A stretch of 64,000 nt of DNA, from the NCBI RefSeq assembly GCF_026745355.1, contig NC_079207.1, positions 15,772,650-15,836,649 on the forward strand, read 5' to 3'. This DNA is from Beta vulgaris subsp. vulgaris. Taxonomy: Eukaryota > Streptophyta > Magnoliopsida > Caryophyllales > Amaranthaceae. Below the pieces are notes generated by a model that made no database searches, was not told where the DNA came from, and was given only the letters and a program-made list of their open reading frames with translations. Positions 48,181 through 59,599 of this stretch are shown piece after piece (positions within the stretch are counted from its first letter, which is position 1; each line of letters begins with the position of its first letter). The position numbers and the translations under genes were made by a program.

Positions 48181-48394
48181 AAATAAAAAAGAATCCATAT
48201 ACATGACTACTTCTAAATTCTAATGGATGGATTATTTAAGTACTAGCTAAATATCAGGTGGTTTTGTTACTTTGGTCTTGTTGCAGAATGCTTTTATTTT
48301 GGGACATAGTTTGTTTGGTTTGTAATAGGATTATAGGTGGAAAGAACGTATTGTGTCGGACTCGTCCGACCATAATTTTTGGTCGGACGACTTT

Positions 48395-48735
48395 CAGGTG
48401 GTTCCAATTTTTTTTCAGTTAGTCTCAATTTTTTTTCAGGTAGTCTTAATTTTTTTTCAGGTAGTCTTAATTTTTTTTCAGGTAGTCTTCATTTTGTTTC
48501 AGTTAGTCTTCTTCTTTTTTTCAGTTAGTCTTCTTTTTTTTTCAGTTGGTTTTTGTGCTTCGGTTAGACTTACTTGGGTTTCAGTTAGTCTTTGTTCTTT
48601 TTCAGGTAGTCTTCATTTTGTTTCAGTTAGTCCAACTGAAACAAAACAAAGTCCAACTGAAAGAAAACAAAGTCCAACTGAAAAAAAACAAAGTCCAACT
48701 GAAAGAAAACAAAGTCCAACTGAAAGAAAATAAAA
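48395..48735. repeat. Inverted minisatellite, copy 2
   Basis: Left part: repeats of TTTTTTTCAGGTAGTCTTAA. Right part: CCAACTGAAAGAAAACAAAG repeats. Same units as 21585-22010, opposite order. Confidence 0.88.
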
Positions 48736-48739
48736 CACT

Positions 48740-49110
48740 AACCTTGCTTCCCCTCAAAGTATATTTAGGAGAACTCCAGAAAAACAAAACCTCTTTTAAA
48801 CTACAACCACGACATTCTCTTCATTCATTTTTTCTCTCTCCTCTCTTCCGCCGTTCGATCTTCGCCGTTCGATCTTCTCTGCGCCACTTCATTTCACGCT
48901 CCTTAGATCTTCATTTTCACAGGTTTCTTCGATCGATAAACCCAGCTTTTTTCGTCTTTTTTTAGATTTAGATTTAGATTTATATCTGATTTTGTTTCAA
49001 TTTTCCGGTTATTGTTTATGCTAGATTGATGTTATTGTATGATTTTTGTGTTTGATTTAGGTTGTACGGTTACTGTGTTTTTTGTAAATGATAAGGTTGT
49101 TTAGCAGAAG
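48740..49110 (+). other. Possible captured 5' leader and intron in MULE 2
   Basis: A pyrimidine-rich leader (CTCTCTCCTCTCTTCCGCCG, duplicated CGCCGTTCGATCTTC) ends CATTTTCACAG then GTTTCTTCGATCG, a possible donor. A T-rich stretch follows up to TTGATTTAG, a possible acceptor. No substantial coding frame; donor gene unknown. Confidence 0.35.
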
Positions 49111-49342
49111 GCAATGGGTGCAGAAGACTAAAAGAACCACCCCATCAATCACACACAACAAAATCCGGTGTGGGGACCACAATTTCAACTTAATTTATGC
49201 TAAAAACAACCAACCACAAACGCGCGTGACTATTTTAGCAGAGACACGTTTCGCACATTCATTAGCTGCCGCTGGGGTCAGCCCGTCTGACGAGAATATT
49301 GGGTCAGACGGTCTGACCCAATACTTTCACTTTTGTTTATGG

Positions 49343-49589
49343 TTTAGTTTAACTAGGAGGACGGTTATGGGCTAGCTTTTGAAGGGTCCATGAGTCAGAC
49401 GATGAGCCCACCCCTTCAATTAGTAGAGAATTTTTCCTTAACAAATCTATGCATTTGAACTTTCAAGGAAATTTCTTACATTTTATCTCTATTATCTAAG
49501 GTAACATTTGGGGTACACCAAAAAATAGAAAAAGAAATAAAAGAAAAAAAATAAGACTAGCCCATAACCGTCCTCCTAGTTAAAGTAAA
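49343..49589. repeat. 33-bp inverted repeat pair
   Basis: TTTAACTAGGAGGACGGTTA-containing arm (49343-49375) and its near-perfect inverse (49557-49589) are about 180 bases apart. Could be a foldback MITE; no target duplication found. The right arm lies inside the Helitron call at 49486-49698, so one boundary may be wrong. Confidence 0.7.
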
Positions 49590-49698
49590 GTAAACATCAT
49601 TTTTTTTAGAAAATAAAATATAAAAACGTTTTTCTACCCAATTAATTTTATTTTCTACTTCCCACACTATCGCACGCATTGCGTGCATGTAAGACTAG
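49486..49698 (+). mobile_element. Short non-autonomous Helitron (tentative 5' end)
   Basis: The 3' end is clear: hairpin GCACGCATTGCGTGC (49672-49686), spacer, CTAG then T. The 5' end TCTCTATTATCTAAGG after A matches the family's start seen at 22855. Confidence 0.65.
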
Positions 49699-50160
49699 TA
49701 GAAAATAAGTAAAGGAACAAATATACAAAGTTCTCAATTTCCTTTTTGTCCTCGTGTTAGGGAATAATCCAACTCTTATACATATATTATCTATAAGAGG
49801 GAAAACGTGATCTGATTTCAATTAATATGCACAGCTCGTCTTGTAGGAGACCGTCTAATTTTGATATTATAATTAGGCAGGCCCAAACCTAATACCCACT
49901 ACCAACAACAGCACAAATAACCCACCACAAACAGCCCAAATAAAAAAAAGGCAAAAAAAATTAAAAAACAAAACATAGTAGTAACCCTCGTTTTTCTCTT
50001 CTCTCTCTTCATTCCAGTTAGTTCTTGAGCGAAAATTACTCTCCGTCATTTCTTCATCTCCGACGAATCCATCAAGTTTCTCTCTCCTCCTTTTTGTTCT
50101 TCGCTCCTCTTTTTCGACGATTTTTTGACAGATTTTTTTTGGTGTTTTTGTTTTTGGTGA

Positions 50161-50375
50161 AGAATTATTACATTGCTGAATGAAAATGTTAAGGAAGGTA
50201 AAAAATGGATTACAACTCCAATTAATGTCACAGCGCAAATTTCGAAGAAATTGGCGTCGAATGCAGTAATTTCTAGGGTTAATGATGATCTTTGGGGTAT
50301 GAATAGACCTTTTGAAGGTGATTGTGATTTGAAATTGTATACTTTTGATGATGATGAAGGTAGAGATACTTTTTA
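50161..50375 (+). pseudogene. Threonyl-tRNA synthetase TGS-domain fragment
   Basis: The frame opens after a TGA (50158-50160) and encodes about 70 residues. They include VKEGKKWITTPINVTAQIS, KKLASNAVISRVNDDLWGMN and RPFEGDCDLKLYTFDDDEGR, then DTF and a TAA. This is the TGS domain at the start of plant threonine-tRNA ligase, which normally continues into the editing domain with WHSSAHILG. Here the Trp codon region is damaged and the reading frame ends. There is no proper start Met in this frame and no catalytic or anticodon domain, so it cannot be an active synthetase. It sits behind a CT-rich leader-like segment (49990-50160) and inside MULE-type ends, which points to capture or transduplication. 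The ThrRS assignment is from recognised family sequence. Confidence 0.85.
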
Positions 50376-51479
50376 AATTGCTCTCATGCTCTGATAAGGT
50401 GATGTTTATATTTCTTCAATTAATAGGTTTTTTTCTCTAATTTTTCTCATTTTTTTCCCTTTACCGTTTATTCTAATGTGATTTGCTTGTTTTTCACAAG
50501 CTTTTTCATTTGTTTTGTAATATAATTTCTTTGTTTAATAGATTTATAATGTCAGATTAAGGTTGTTATTGTTTTACTAGTTGTTTGAATAAATTAATTA
50601 TTTGAGAAGTGTGTTGTCGATTACTGTAATGTTGGTGTGGTTGGATATTGAGCAAAATATTTTAGGCAAACCAACTTTGAACCCCAAATGTGTTAATGGC
50701 GCTGGTAATTAAACGAATATTTTGATGATTATTGCTCATTAACCTAGTAACTAGTAAATCTTTATTAGTAACTAGTATTAGTCGATAAGAGACCATTTTA
50801 CAGAATACTAAATTGTACTTAAGAAATATCTGTAGCCAAGATTAAACAAAAAGTAACCAATTTAGCACTAAAAGTAATCAATCTGTGTTGAATTTTAGAA
50901 TTTTGATTGGTAAGCATGGAAGTGCCACTAATTATTATTTCTCACATGAAGAGTGGGAAGTCCAACATATATCAGAGAGTTAGGTTTTTTCTCTCATAGA
51001 AAATATCGTCTCTTAGATGCTTCTTTCATTTTCATTTTGCCTGTGATGTTTTGATTATGCATATAAGTTGTTTGAGCAAATCAACTCAACCCAAATTTCA
51101 TTAAATCGCCACATAATAGGAAAGCTATGCGATTTAGATAATTATCCAGTTACGTTTGTATTAAAATGTATGGTTTTTAGTTTTATTAGTGACCACTTTA
51201 AACTTATCAATTCTTTACATATTCGATTTGTACGTACTAATATCACCATTTTTTACAGGAGAAGAATACTTCAATTAAGAGGGTAATCGAACAATAAAGT
51301 ATACTTCCAAACAATAACACAGAAAAACCTTCCCAGCAAAACTAGCCAAGAGCAAGTAGTCTGCATCAAAAAATACCAAACAACAGTAGATAAACTAATC
51401 ACGTTGAAGAAAAGGATGACAATGAAAGGGGAGATGCACCAAAAGCCAAAGTGAAAGTAAAAAGGCTTATTTTAATAAT

Positions 51480-52268
51480 AATGCAATATTTTTAAATGTG
51501 TGCAACTTATGTTGACAAGTGACGAGTTTATGTAAATAAGTGACCATTTTATGTTATTAGTTAGTTACCCTTTTGAATTGGACCCTTTGCTATAAAAAGC
51601 ATTTCAACTCTTTGAAAACTTGACATGCTAGTGTGTTAATGTTATCTATAAATAAAGTTATAAAATAGCCATTATAAAATATATAAGATTCAAATCTTCA
51701 AATCATCTTTTGAGGTTTAATTCAAAACACCACCACTTTAAATTTAAAAGTGACTAATTTAATATAATAAGTTGCCACATTCAAGCTTGAAATTATAAGT
51801 TTATAAAATTTACCTTAAGTTCTAAATCCAAATGGGACAAATTTAATGTAATAAGTTACCAATGTAATAATATAAGATACCATCTGCAAACCAATGTAAT
51901 AAGTGACCATTTTATGTTGAGATAATATTTTGAAATGTGCATAACTTATGTTGACAAGTGACCAACTTATGTAAATAAGTGACTATTTTATGTTAGTTAG
52001 TGACCCTATTATGCTCTTTCCTATTGAAATATTTCAACGCTTTGAAAACTTGCCATGATACTTTGTTATTGTCATCTATAACTAAAGTTACAAAATGACC
52101 ATTTTATAATAATATATAAGATTCAAATATTTAAATTGTTTTTTGAGTTTTAATTCAAAATGTCACCACTTAAAACTTATAAGTGACTAACTTAATATGA
52201 TAAGTCACCACTTTCAAACTTGACATTATAAGATTATGAAATTTACCTTTTTAAGTTCTAAAGCTAGA
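51480..52268. repeat. Tandem duplication of about 350-bp units
   Basis: 51480-51835 and 51925-52268 align throughout: ACTTATGTTGACAAGTGAC, TTTATGTAAATAAGTGAC-like, ATATAAGATTCAAAT and others. They have diverged by roughly 15-20% by eye. No coding. Short AAGTGACCA-type motifs recur within. Confidence 0.8.
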
Positions 52269-53708
52269 ACTTGACCAATTTAATAATTATTATAATTATT
52301 ATATGAAAATTGACCATAACAAACTAATATCATTAAATAGAATATAATTCGCGTGAATAAAATATTCATAACAAAATTGAAGATTATTATTCAGATAATT
52401 AAACTATTAAAGAATACTACTAAGCTAAGGTGTATGGAACACCATTTACATAAAATGAACACCAATATGAGTCAAAATTAAAATAATTCATTTGGTGACT
52501 AGTTTAATCTATTTAATGACCACTATAAGCCATTTGGAGACCACTATAGACAACGAGAAAGTCACTTGAGTCGTGGAGGATAGAAGTCAAGATAATCTTG
52601 CAGGGAGAGTGTAAGAACCATATTCCTTTGGTGCATTGGAAGCAGCACTAAGAGAATTCTCATGTCATTTGTCGACCTTCTTGCTCCTTATCTTGTTCTA
52701 TAATTGGTTGTTCAATTGGCTTTTTAGTGTCTAGATGGTGGATTCCTTCTTCCTTGCGTTTTTTTTTTTTTTTGCTTTTGATGCAAATTTCCTTCATTAA
52801 CAACTTTTTTCTTCATATCAACAAGTTTATCCGCTAAAGCTTTGATACGTTTACGAAAAATTCCACGAGCTTTTGTTCTTTTGTCACAAATGGTGAGATA
52901 ATAATAATGAAATATGATAACATAGTAAGGAACCTACTGCAAACATATTCAAAAGAAATGAGCAACAATCAAAAGACACCAGTATAAAGCAAATAATGAC
53001 CAACATAAAATAAAAAGTGACCAGTATAAAAAACACGAAAAGAAAAGTCTACGACATACCAAATACAATCACATTAGTTGAAACAATAGTGCATTATGAA
53101 GAAATTGAATCAGCAGTCTGTATTTCATCATGCGCAACCTTGAATGAAAATGATACAAAACCTTCATATATTGAATCTATCTACAAAACAACAAACACTA
53201 ACAATTGCTCCTTTTCGCATTTTTGTAAGGATTTTAAAAAAGAAGTCAAAATTCGACTGAAATTGAAGAAAATTTGGGGTGTAGGTCCAAATTTTCAGTA
53301 AAATTGAACAAAAAATATTATAAATTGAAAATATATCTCTCTTATAAGTCTCTACTTTAAAATGGTTCCAAAAACTTAGTGTAATATAAAAAACATACAC
53401 AATACAATAGAAAACAAAATGGAGAGAATGTTGACCCTAAAATTGATGTAGAGCTACAAATCATTCAGATTTTGAGGAGATCGAACACGTGATTCAAGAT
53501 CTGGAAACACAATTGCATATCACCATTGTTAAAGGCTTGCAGCTCACTTCAATCATATGTAATGAAATTCGATCGAGAAAAAATTTCGATCACCAATTGA
53601 GCAATAATCGATATTTTGCAAAGAAATTTTGTGCAGAAGATGCAATTTCAGAATGTTAAGCGATGAAGAAGTGTGGAGTCTAGAAAGGATGAGACCACTG
53701 TCATTTCA

Positions 53709-53749
53709 AGAGAGAGAGAAGAGAGAGAGAGATAGAGAGAGAGAGAGAG
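53709..53749. repeat. (GA)n microsatellite
   Basis: GAGAGAGAA and GATAGAGAG variants of GA repeats near the right end of the 4.1-kb element. Confidence 0.9.
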
Positions 53750-54364
53750 CGTGTGAGAGGGATATTAAATGGTGGTTTTCTGATACTTAGGTAGATATTT
53801 GGTTTATATAATGCTGACATGGCAAAAAGAGTATAAATGTGGGCTATAGAAATTGGATGGGTTGTGTTTAATATAATGTGGACTTGGGCTGCCTAATTAA
53901 AATGTTACAATTAGGCAGTCTTTGTGAATAATTTGTGTAGTATGCATGGTTGATGGCTAGTTCAATTCTTTCATTTTATTTACATCCAGTCTTACTCTAA
54001 TATGTCCATTATACATATGGATGTACCTTCATCAAAGATATAAATTCTTATTTATGCCCTCATTTAGAGCTGAAGCTCTCTCAATTTGACAAATGAGCGT
54101 ACAAATCTTTGGTTGTAGGTACATCAGTGTATACAATGGAATTTGTACTTTTGGTCACGTTCACCTCACTTACTTTTCATTGAACTTAATTTTTCTAATT
54201 TGTGAGAAATAGAACTTCCAATGACATGATATTCTATGTTTATGCTAATCAAAGAGATTTACAATTTCCTACTTCATAATAACATAGTTTTTTTTTTTAT
54301 GTTAGAGACGACCTTCTTAAACTATTAATTAGATGGTATATAGTTTTACAGCTTTTACCATAAA

Positions 54365-54625
54365 CTAGTTATTAGGCCCGGGCTATGCCTCGGGTAAGAA
54401 AAACTTTCATTTATTAATATAACACTTTATGATAAGAACACTAAATACAATTTAGTCTAGTGGTTAAGACTTTAGTATATTTATTTGAGGTCTAGGGAAC
54501 AAATCCTATACCATGCAATTTCTAAATTTTTTAATGTACATGGATTACATGAACTAATACCCTAGGGAGAGTGCCACGTGGCACATAGACGTTCTTTCGC
54601 ACGCCTTTTAATATATTAGTATAGA
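54365..54625 (-). mobile_element. Short Helitron, 261 bp, minus orientation
   Basis: On the minus strand it starts TCTATACTAATATATTAAAA after A. It ends with the hairpin CCCGAGGCATAGCCCGGG, spacer, CTAG, then T. A perfect GTGCCACGTGGCAC palindrome lies near its 5' end. A related broken copy is at 61374-63048. Confidence 0.8.
54451..54545 (+). mobile_element. SINE-like tRNA-derived sequence inside Helitron
   Basis: TTTAGTCTAGTGGTTAAGAC (A-box-like) and GGAACAAATCC (degenerate B-box) lie 50 bases apart. Decayed; may instead be a tRNA-related piece picked up by the Helitron. Confidence 0.35.
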
Positions 54626-55088
54626 TATGCTAACAATGTGATTTGTTTTGTGATGAAGGTACGTATAGGAGTAAGTATCAGTTATCTTTAATTAAAGACA
54701 AAAGTTTCCAGTAAACAATATTTAATTAGCCTTTTGTGATATTATGAGACAAAATATATACTTAATTACGTGGTTATTTCAAAGAAAAAATAAAATGGAG
54801 CCATCAGATATAGATGAATAAGATGTTTTTTTTATCATTATAGTCCTACTAATAAGGTTACAAAAAACACAGTCACACATAATTACACAACAACGTTCAA
54901 GGATCATATATACTACTGTGGTGTATATACTATATAGTAGCTAGGTTTGATATATAATTTATAACTGAATTTTAAATCTATTAATTCTTTTATCAAATTA
55001 AATCCTAGACCTAGTAGGAAACGAATTATGTTGTAAAATAGGAAAAACTAAATCATATAACAAATCGGATTACCTTATCGTTGCTTAG
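54626..55088. other. Promoter-side flank of the 55163 gene
   Basis: AT-rich, no gene. Contains the upstream region of the following small gene. Confidence 0.4.
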
Positions 55089-55100
55089 ATATATATATAC
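55089..55100 (+). promoter_or_regulatory. TATA box of small gene
   Basis: GATATATATATAC lies 63-74 bases before the ATG at 55163, with a purine-rich leader (AAGCAAAAGAAATC) between, a normal spacing for a short plant 5' UTR. Confidence 0.5.
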
Positions 55101-55162
55101 ATGTAATAGCTGTATTAAAAAGACAACACTAAAGCAAAAGAAATCTACACAAAATAAAAGGG

Positions 55163-55612
55163 ATGTCTACAAATTGTATAGAAAACTGTTCCTTAGAAAC
55201 TATTGAAGCGCCTTTAAAAGTAAGCTTCTTGAAGCTCTTTGAATGGCCATACTCAGACGCCGAATTCTTGAAGGAGATAACAGAAACAAAAGGCGATGAT
55301 GGGAGTGAAGATATATACTCTAATTTTGGTTCAATGTCGTCATCGTTTTCGTCGTCGAAATTGAGGTTTGCTTTAAGGCAGAGGTATTTAAGGAGCTACA
55401 CCTTCACAATAGAGGAGAACCCTAATGAAACAAAGATGAAGAAGTGCTTTGAAGTCAATAAATTGATGAAAAGGGTTAAGAGTTTGAGTATGTTAATTTG
55501 CAGCAAATCTTTCCATGGAAATCATGTTAATAATGGAATATTACGTGAGAAGCTCGATATTATGTTCAAGTTTCTGGCTTCTTGTAAGGCTAGGATTTAT
55601 TTTCATGAGTAA
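55163..55612 (+). CDS. Small plant-specific protein, 149 aa
   Basis: An intronless frame with a good leader and TATA box. The protein has an acidic N-terminal third (TETKGDDGSEDIYS), a Ser-rich patch (SSSFSSSK) and then a basic segment RFALRQRYLRSYTFTIEEN. The C-terminal half is rich in Lys with a conserved-looking KKCFEVNKLMKRVKSLSML. No signal peptide, membrane helix or catalytic motif. The YLRSYTFTIEE-type core reminds me of a family of small Arabidopsis proteins annotated as avr9/Cf-9 rapidly elicited-like (for example At1g52140), but this is a weak memory-based resemblance. Codon use and composition are unlike the AT-rich surroundings, so I consider it a real gene. Function unknown. Confidence 0.65.
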   Translation: MSTNCIENCSLETIEAPLKVSFLKLFEWPYSDAEFLKEITETKGDDGSEDIYSNFGSMSSSFSSSKLRFALRQRYLRSYTFTIEENPNETKMKKCFEVNKLMKRVKSLSMLICSKSFHGNHVNNGILREKLDIMFKFLASCKARIYFHE

Positions 55613-56338
55613 CTGTAAATAAATTTTGAAGTAGCTCATTCGTTTTCTGCCTACTAGCTTGTTAATTCAAATATGATTATTTTGTTAAAAGATACAGTAA
55701 GCTGTAATTAATATACATCAAATTTTCCATAAGGAGCGTTCTTTTAGTCTTGCTTAGTTTACTAATAATATCTTTTAGTTCGATCATAAAGTTCTGACAA
55801 ATTTTTAACTGATTATTTAGTTTCGAGTAGTTATTAGATTTAGTCTCCTTAATTTTTGGTAGTTTTAGGTTAAAAAAATCCTTCAAAGTATTGATTATAG
55901 GTCATGCAATATAGCCAAAGCGTTAAGCGTGGATTATGCACTAGGGTGCACCAACACGAACTTTTTTCAACAACTTTTCTACGTTAAAAAAGAACACACG
56001 ACTTAAATTAAAGAACGTGTAAATTTATATTTATAAAAGAACGAAGGTTATAACGAAAAAAACATATAATAAATGAACATCTACACTTAAGGTATAAGAA
56101 CATATACTTTTTAAATTCAAATTTAAAAAAGGAATATTTAGTTGCAAAATTTAAGGAAGCAAATAACAATAATTTTTTTAAAATTATAGACTATATTGAG
56201 TAGTTTTGCACTACCGCAATTCATGGAAAACTTACTAACTGCCGCAATTTGTATTTAACAAACTTTGTGTTTTTTTAAAAAAATTTATTTAATGGGAGAC
56301 AAATGCAATACTTAATAAAACGTTGTCGTTATAAACAG
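55613..56338. other. 3' flank, AT-rich
   Basis: No gene. TAGGGTGCACCA at about 55941 may be the inverted partner of TGGTGCACCTA at 56364-56374, marking a possible unrecognised element of about 430 bp; no target duplication was found. Confidence 0.35.
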
Positions 56339-56372
56339 GGTGCACAGAGAGCTTCATGCTCTCTGGTGCACC
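56339..56372. other. Strong 34-bp hairpin
   Basis: GGTGCACAGAGAGC, loop TTCAT, GCTCTCTGGTGCACC: nearly perfect stem of 14 bp. Probably a transposon-related structure. Confidence 0.75.
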
Positions 56373-57188
56373 TACAAATGGCCAATATTGATTTTTTTTA
56401 CAAAGAATTCTAGCAAATTACCACTAATAACATAAGTACTATATACAACAAAAAAAAGGCTAAATACAATCTCTAAAATTATGCCTAACTTAACCATGGT
56501 TAATTTTAATTTTTTTTTAATAATAATAAATAAGAAGAAATCTCGTATGCATTAGTGCAGCAATGCAGCAAAATACATTACCATAAGTACTTGTGCACGC
56601 AAGCCAAAAAAAAAAGTCTTCTTCATTATTTGTTGTGGGCTGGGACTTGAAAGTGATGAATCAAGATGAGAAATAATACAAGAGATCTCTACCTCTGTAT
56701 TTCTTGCGCATGCTTTTAAATGGGTGTAGCGACTAGTTAGAAAATAAAAAGTTATTGATTTATCTTGTTTTTTCTTCTTATCTTTTTAGTTGAGATCAAG
56801 ATACTTCGACTTAACAAACACTAAATTGTCTGCTCAGATTGTAAGCTGCACAATAGAGATTTGTAAAGAAACTTATCTTTTATATTGGCATGTTAAATTT
56901 CATAATATAATTTTACAACTATCAATACTCACCCCAAAGCAAATTTGAGAATATAATTCACTCATCACAAACACTTTTCCCTTTACCACGTTAGTACTCT
57001 CTCCTCGCTGCACCCATTTTTTATATTATAATGGGGCTTCAACGACGGAGATCGCTTTGATAAATAATAATAACAGCAGTTCGGTGAGTACTCAATTGTT
57101 TAAATTTCAAATTTATTGTCATATTGTTCAAAGTTGGTAGGTCATATCTTATATTTTCCGGGTTACGATTATATGTACTACAATGGGG
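56373..57188. other. Intergenic, no gene seen
   Basis: AT-rich sequence without a recognisable frame or repeat. Confidence 0.4.
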
Positions 57189-57196
57189 AGTATGGT

Positions 57197-57801
57197 TAGG
57201 GCTGGCAATGGGTTGGGTTGGGTCAAAATCAGGTTGGGTTGGTGGGTTGACGGGATGAGAATCCCTTGACCCAACCTGACCTGTTAACTTAAACGGGTTG
57301 AAATTTACAACCCTACCCAACCTTGTGATAAACGGGTCAACCTTCAGGTCGACCCGTTTATTTTTTTTTCATATTTTTTTTGGAAAAAAAATAAAAACAA
57401 CATAATTTATTTGCAAATAACAGTAGGCAGCAAATTAAAATTAAGTCATTACATAACCATATGATAATATTGTTCAAAATCAACACAAATGTTCAAGATT
57501 AACATCATTACAACTTCGTAAGCAATTATTCAACCCTAAGTGTAATGACTAAGTCATAATAAGCAAGAGCAGTAAAGTACTCCAAATTTTTTTAGGGGGT
57601 TTTTTAGCTTGTTTTTTCATAAATGGGTTTGGTGGGTCAAAATCAGGTTGGAATTTTCAACCTGACCCAACCCATTTAATTAAACGGGTTGGGTCAGGTC
57701 GACCCATTTAATCAAACGAGTTCAAATTTTTGACCCAACCCATTATTAATGGGTTGGGTTCGGATCGGGTTGGCGGGTTGGGTAATATTTTGCCAGATCT
57801 A
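57197..57801. mobile_element. hAT-type MITE, 605 bp, 8-bp TSD
   Basis: Ends TAGGGCTGGCAATGGG and TTGCCAGATCTA are imperfect inverted repeats. Exact duplication AGTATGGT at 57189-57196 and 57802-57809. GGGTTGGGTC / GACCCAACC blocks fill both subterminal regions. Confidence 0.92.
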
Positions 57802-57807
57802 AGTATG

Positions 57808-57936
57808 GTCATTTATCATAAATGACCCCCCTATAGGGAGATTATTTGTCATAGATGACCCCCATATAAGGGGGTCATTTGTCATAGATGACCCCCCAAG
57901 CGGGATCATTTGTCATAGATGACCCCCTAAAGGGTA
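57808..57936. repeat. Palindromic minisatellite, about four units
   Basis: Units of about 30-35 bp, each GGTCATTTGTCATAGATGAC followed by a run of C and a short variable ATA/GCG spacer. Each unit is itself a near palindrome. Confidence 0.9.
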
Positions 57937-58086
57937 TATTACTCTTTTAATATGTTTTATTGTATTTAGCCTTTTTTTCAATTTGTTGTATATAGCACAC
58001 CCCATAAATAGTCAATTTTAAATACTAACAATTTCCCAGAGCCCCATACTTCCTAGTTTTTGGATAGGTATACGAAAGTGATGAAC

Positions 58087-58447
58087 TGAGTGTAAATGAG
58101 ATGCGACAGCTCGCAAGCTTCTCGAGATCGATTTGGTTAAAACTCGAACAAAGCTCGACTCGAGATATTGACGAGTCGAGCTATGCAACTCGATACTCGA
58201 CTCAAAAACACGTGAGAAGTTCAAATACCCAATTATCAATAAAAATACCTAAATTTGGCATATTTTCTACCTTAGGTTTGCTTTTAATACGAGACATTTG
58301 CAAGTCATTCAAAGTCTACTTGATCAAAACTCGACTCGAGTGAGCTCAACTCAACTCGAGCTCGACTCGAAGTGCTAGCAAGTCGAGCTAGCTCAAACTC
58401 GAACTCGAACTCGAACTCAAACTCGAGTAACATATTTTACATCCTTA
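58087..58447. mobile_element. hAT-like element with ACTCGAGCTCG repeats (tentative)
   Basis: Ends TGAGTGTAAATGAG and (reversed) TAAGGATGTAAAATAT are weak inverted repeats. Flanks TGATGAAC / TGATCAAG share six of eight bases. The interior is dense in ACTCGA and AACTCGAACTCGAAC. Confidence 0.5.
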
Positions 58448-59599
58448 TGATCAAGTATCATTAAAGCTTGCTTATAACAACTAATTGTAGAAAGAAAAAG
58501 TAGAGAGCTGGGAAAAAAATATATTAATTAATCGGATATTGCGAATCCGACCCAAATATAACCCGAAAATAGCGGGTTGGAATTTTCAACCAATAAAACT
58601 AAATGAGTTGACATGACTTACCAGTTTAATTAAGTGAGTTAGGTTAAGTTCGGCAGTTTCAACTTGAAATTAATATGCTTATCATTTGACTCATTTATAT
58701 ATAAATTTCCTAAAAAAGCTAGAATGAAATTATTGAAAATTTAAGAAATACTCCATTATAAAACACATTTACTAAAAAGGAGCTCCAATAATGTATACTT
58801 TTATGTGAATTTAACATTAAAAAATAATTAGTATTAACTCAAATTTACCAATAAGAAATATATAAATGAACAATTCGTTTAACAAACAGGTTGTGTTAGG
58901 ATTGAATTTTTTTAAACTCGTTTAATAAGTTAATTAGGTTTGCATTGAGACATGTTCAACCTTTTAATTATCAACGAATACAAACTTAACTAGGCTTAGA
59001 TTGATCTGTTAGCTCGCCCTAGAGAGAAGGGAGAGAAAGCAGTTTCCACGTTAATCCTCTCTGAAATACCACAAAAGTGCACTGTAGTACTGTACTAAAT
59101 TAACATTTCTTATCTCCCTTCATTGCTTCTAGTAGCTCTACTAACTATTGTTTAGATCATATGTACGTTCTAATATCCTACTTAGTCACAATAATTTTCT
59201 CTTTGCCTAACGATCAAATTAAAACTATAAAGCCTAACTCATTTGAATTACAATAAGGCGAGCGAGGGTGTGCATGTCATCCAAGGTAACAACCTAATAA
59301 CTCTTGCATACTTATCACTACACCCAAGACGCCAAGATTAGGAAGTGTAGGATCTTGAGTAGGAAACAAGCCCATGAAAAGTATCATAAATTAGTAATTA
59401 CTCATACTTATGGATCAATATGACTTGAGTTTTACATTGGTTGTCACCCATCGCAATCGACAACCCCTCACCCTCCTTTCTTCGAGCTCATAATCCTCAT
59501 AAAAGGATACTCACAGGTCGAATTGGTTTCTCATAGGATACAAAGCAAGAATCTTTTCGGTCAACAGTAGAGAGAAATTGTTAACACAATCATAATATA
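58448..59599. other. Intergenic, no gene seen
   Basis: AT-rich, with a weak CCCGACC-type stretch near 58540. Nothing codes. Confidence 0.4.

Larger units (their letters stand above)
48342..49330. mobile_element. MULE-like element 2, inverted relative to element 1
   Basis: The left end AAGAACGTATTGTGTCGGAC matches the right end of the 20928-22053 element, and the right end (GGTCTGACCCAATACTTTCAC) matches its left end. No clear 9-bp duplication, so it may be older or rearranged. Contains the same two-orientation minisatellite (48395-48735) and a CT-rich leader with possible intron (48740-49090) resembling a captured 5' UTR. Confidence 0.7.
49832..53937. mobile_element. Pack-MULE-like element, 4.1 kb, with ThrRS fragment
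   Basis: The terminal regions are inverted repeats of about 40 bp: left GAGACCGTCTAATTTTGATA then AATTAGGCAGGCCC; right (reversed) AAGACTGCCTAATTGTAACA then AATTAGGCAGCCC. Flanks TAATATGCA and TAGTATGCA form a 9-bp duplication with one mismatch, as expected of Mutator-type insertion. Inside are a captured threonyl-tRNA synthetase segment (50161-50375) behind a CT-rich leader, a tandem duplication (51480-52268), and AT-rich sequence. No transposase found. Confidence 0.7.

Noticed and set aside
50161..50375. Genuine threonyl-tRNA synthetase gene
   Set aside because: Only the TGS segment is present, with no start codon and a stop where the editing domain should begin.
53017..53301. 94-codon frame in the 4.1-kb MULE-like element
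   Set aside because: No family features, AT-driven composition and no splice or promoter context.
55941..56374. Element bounded by TAGGGTGCACCA and TGGTGCACCTA
   Set aside because: Inverted ends are short, and the flanking eight bases do not match, so it is not called as a transposon.
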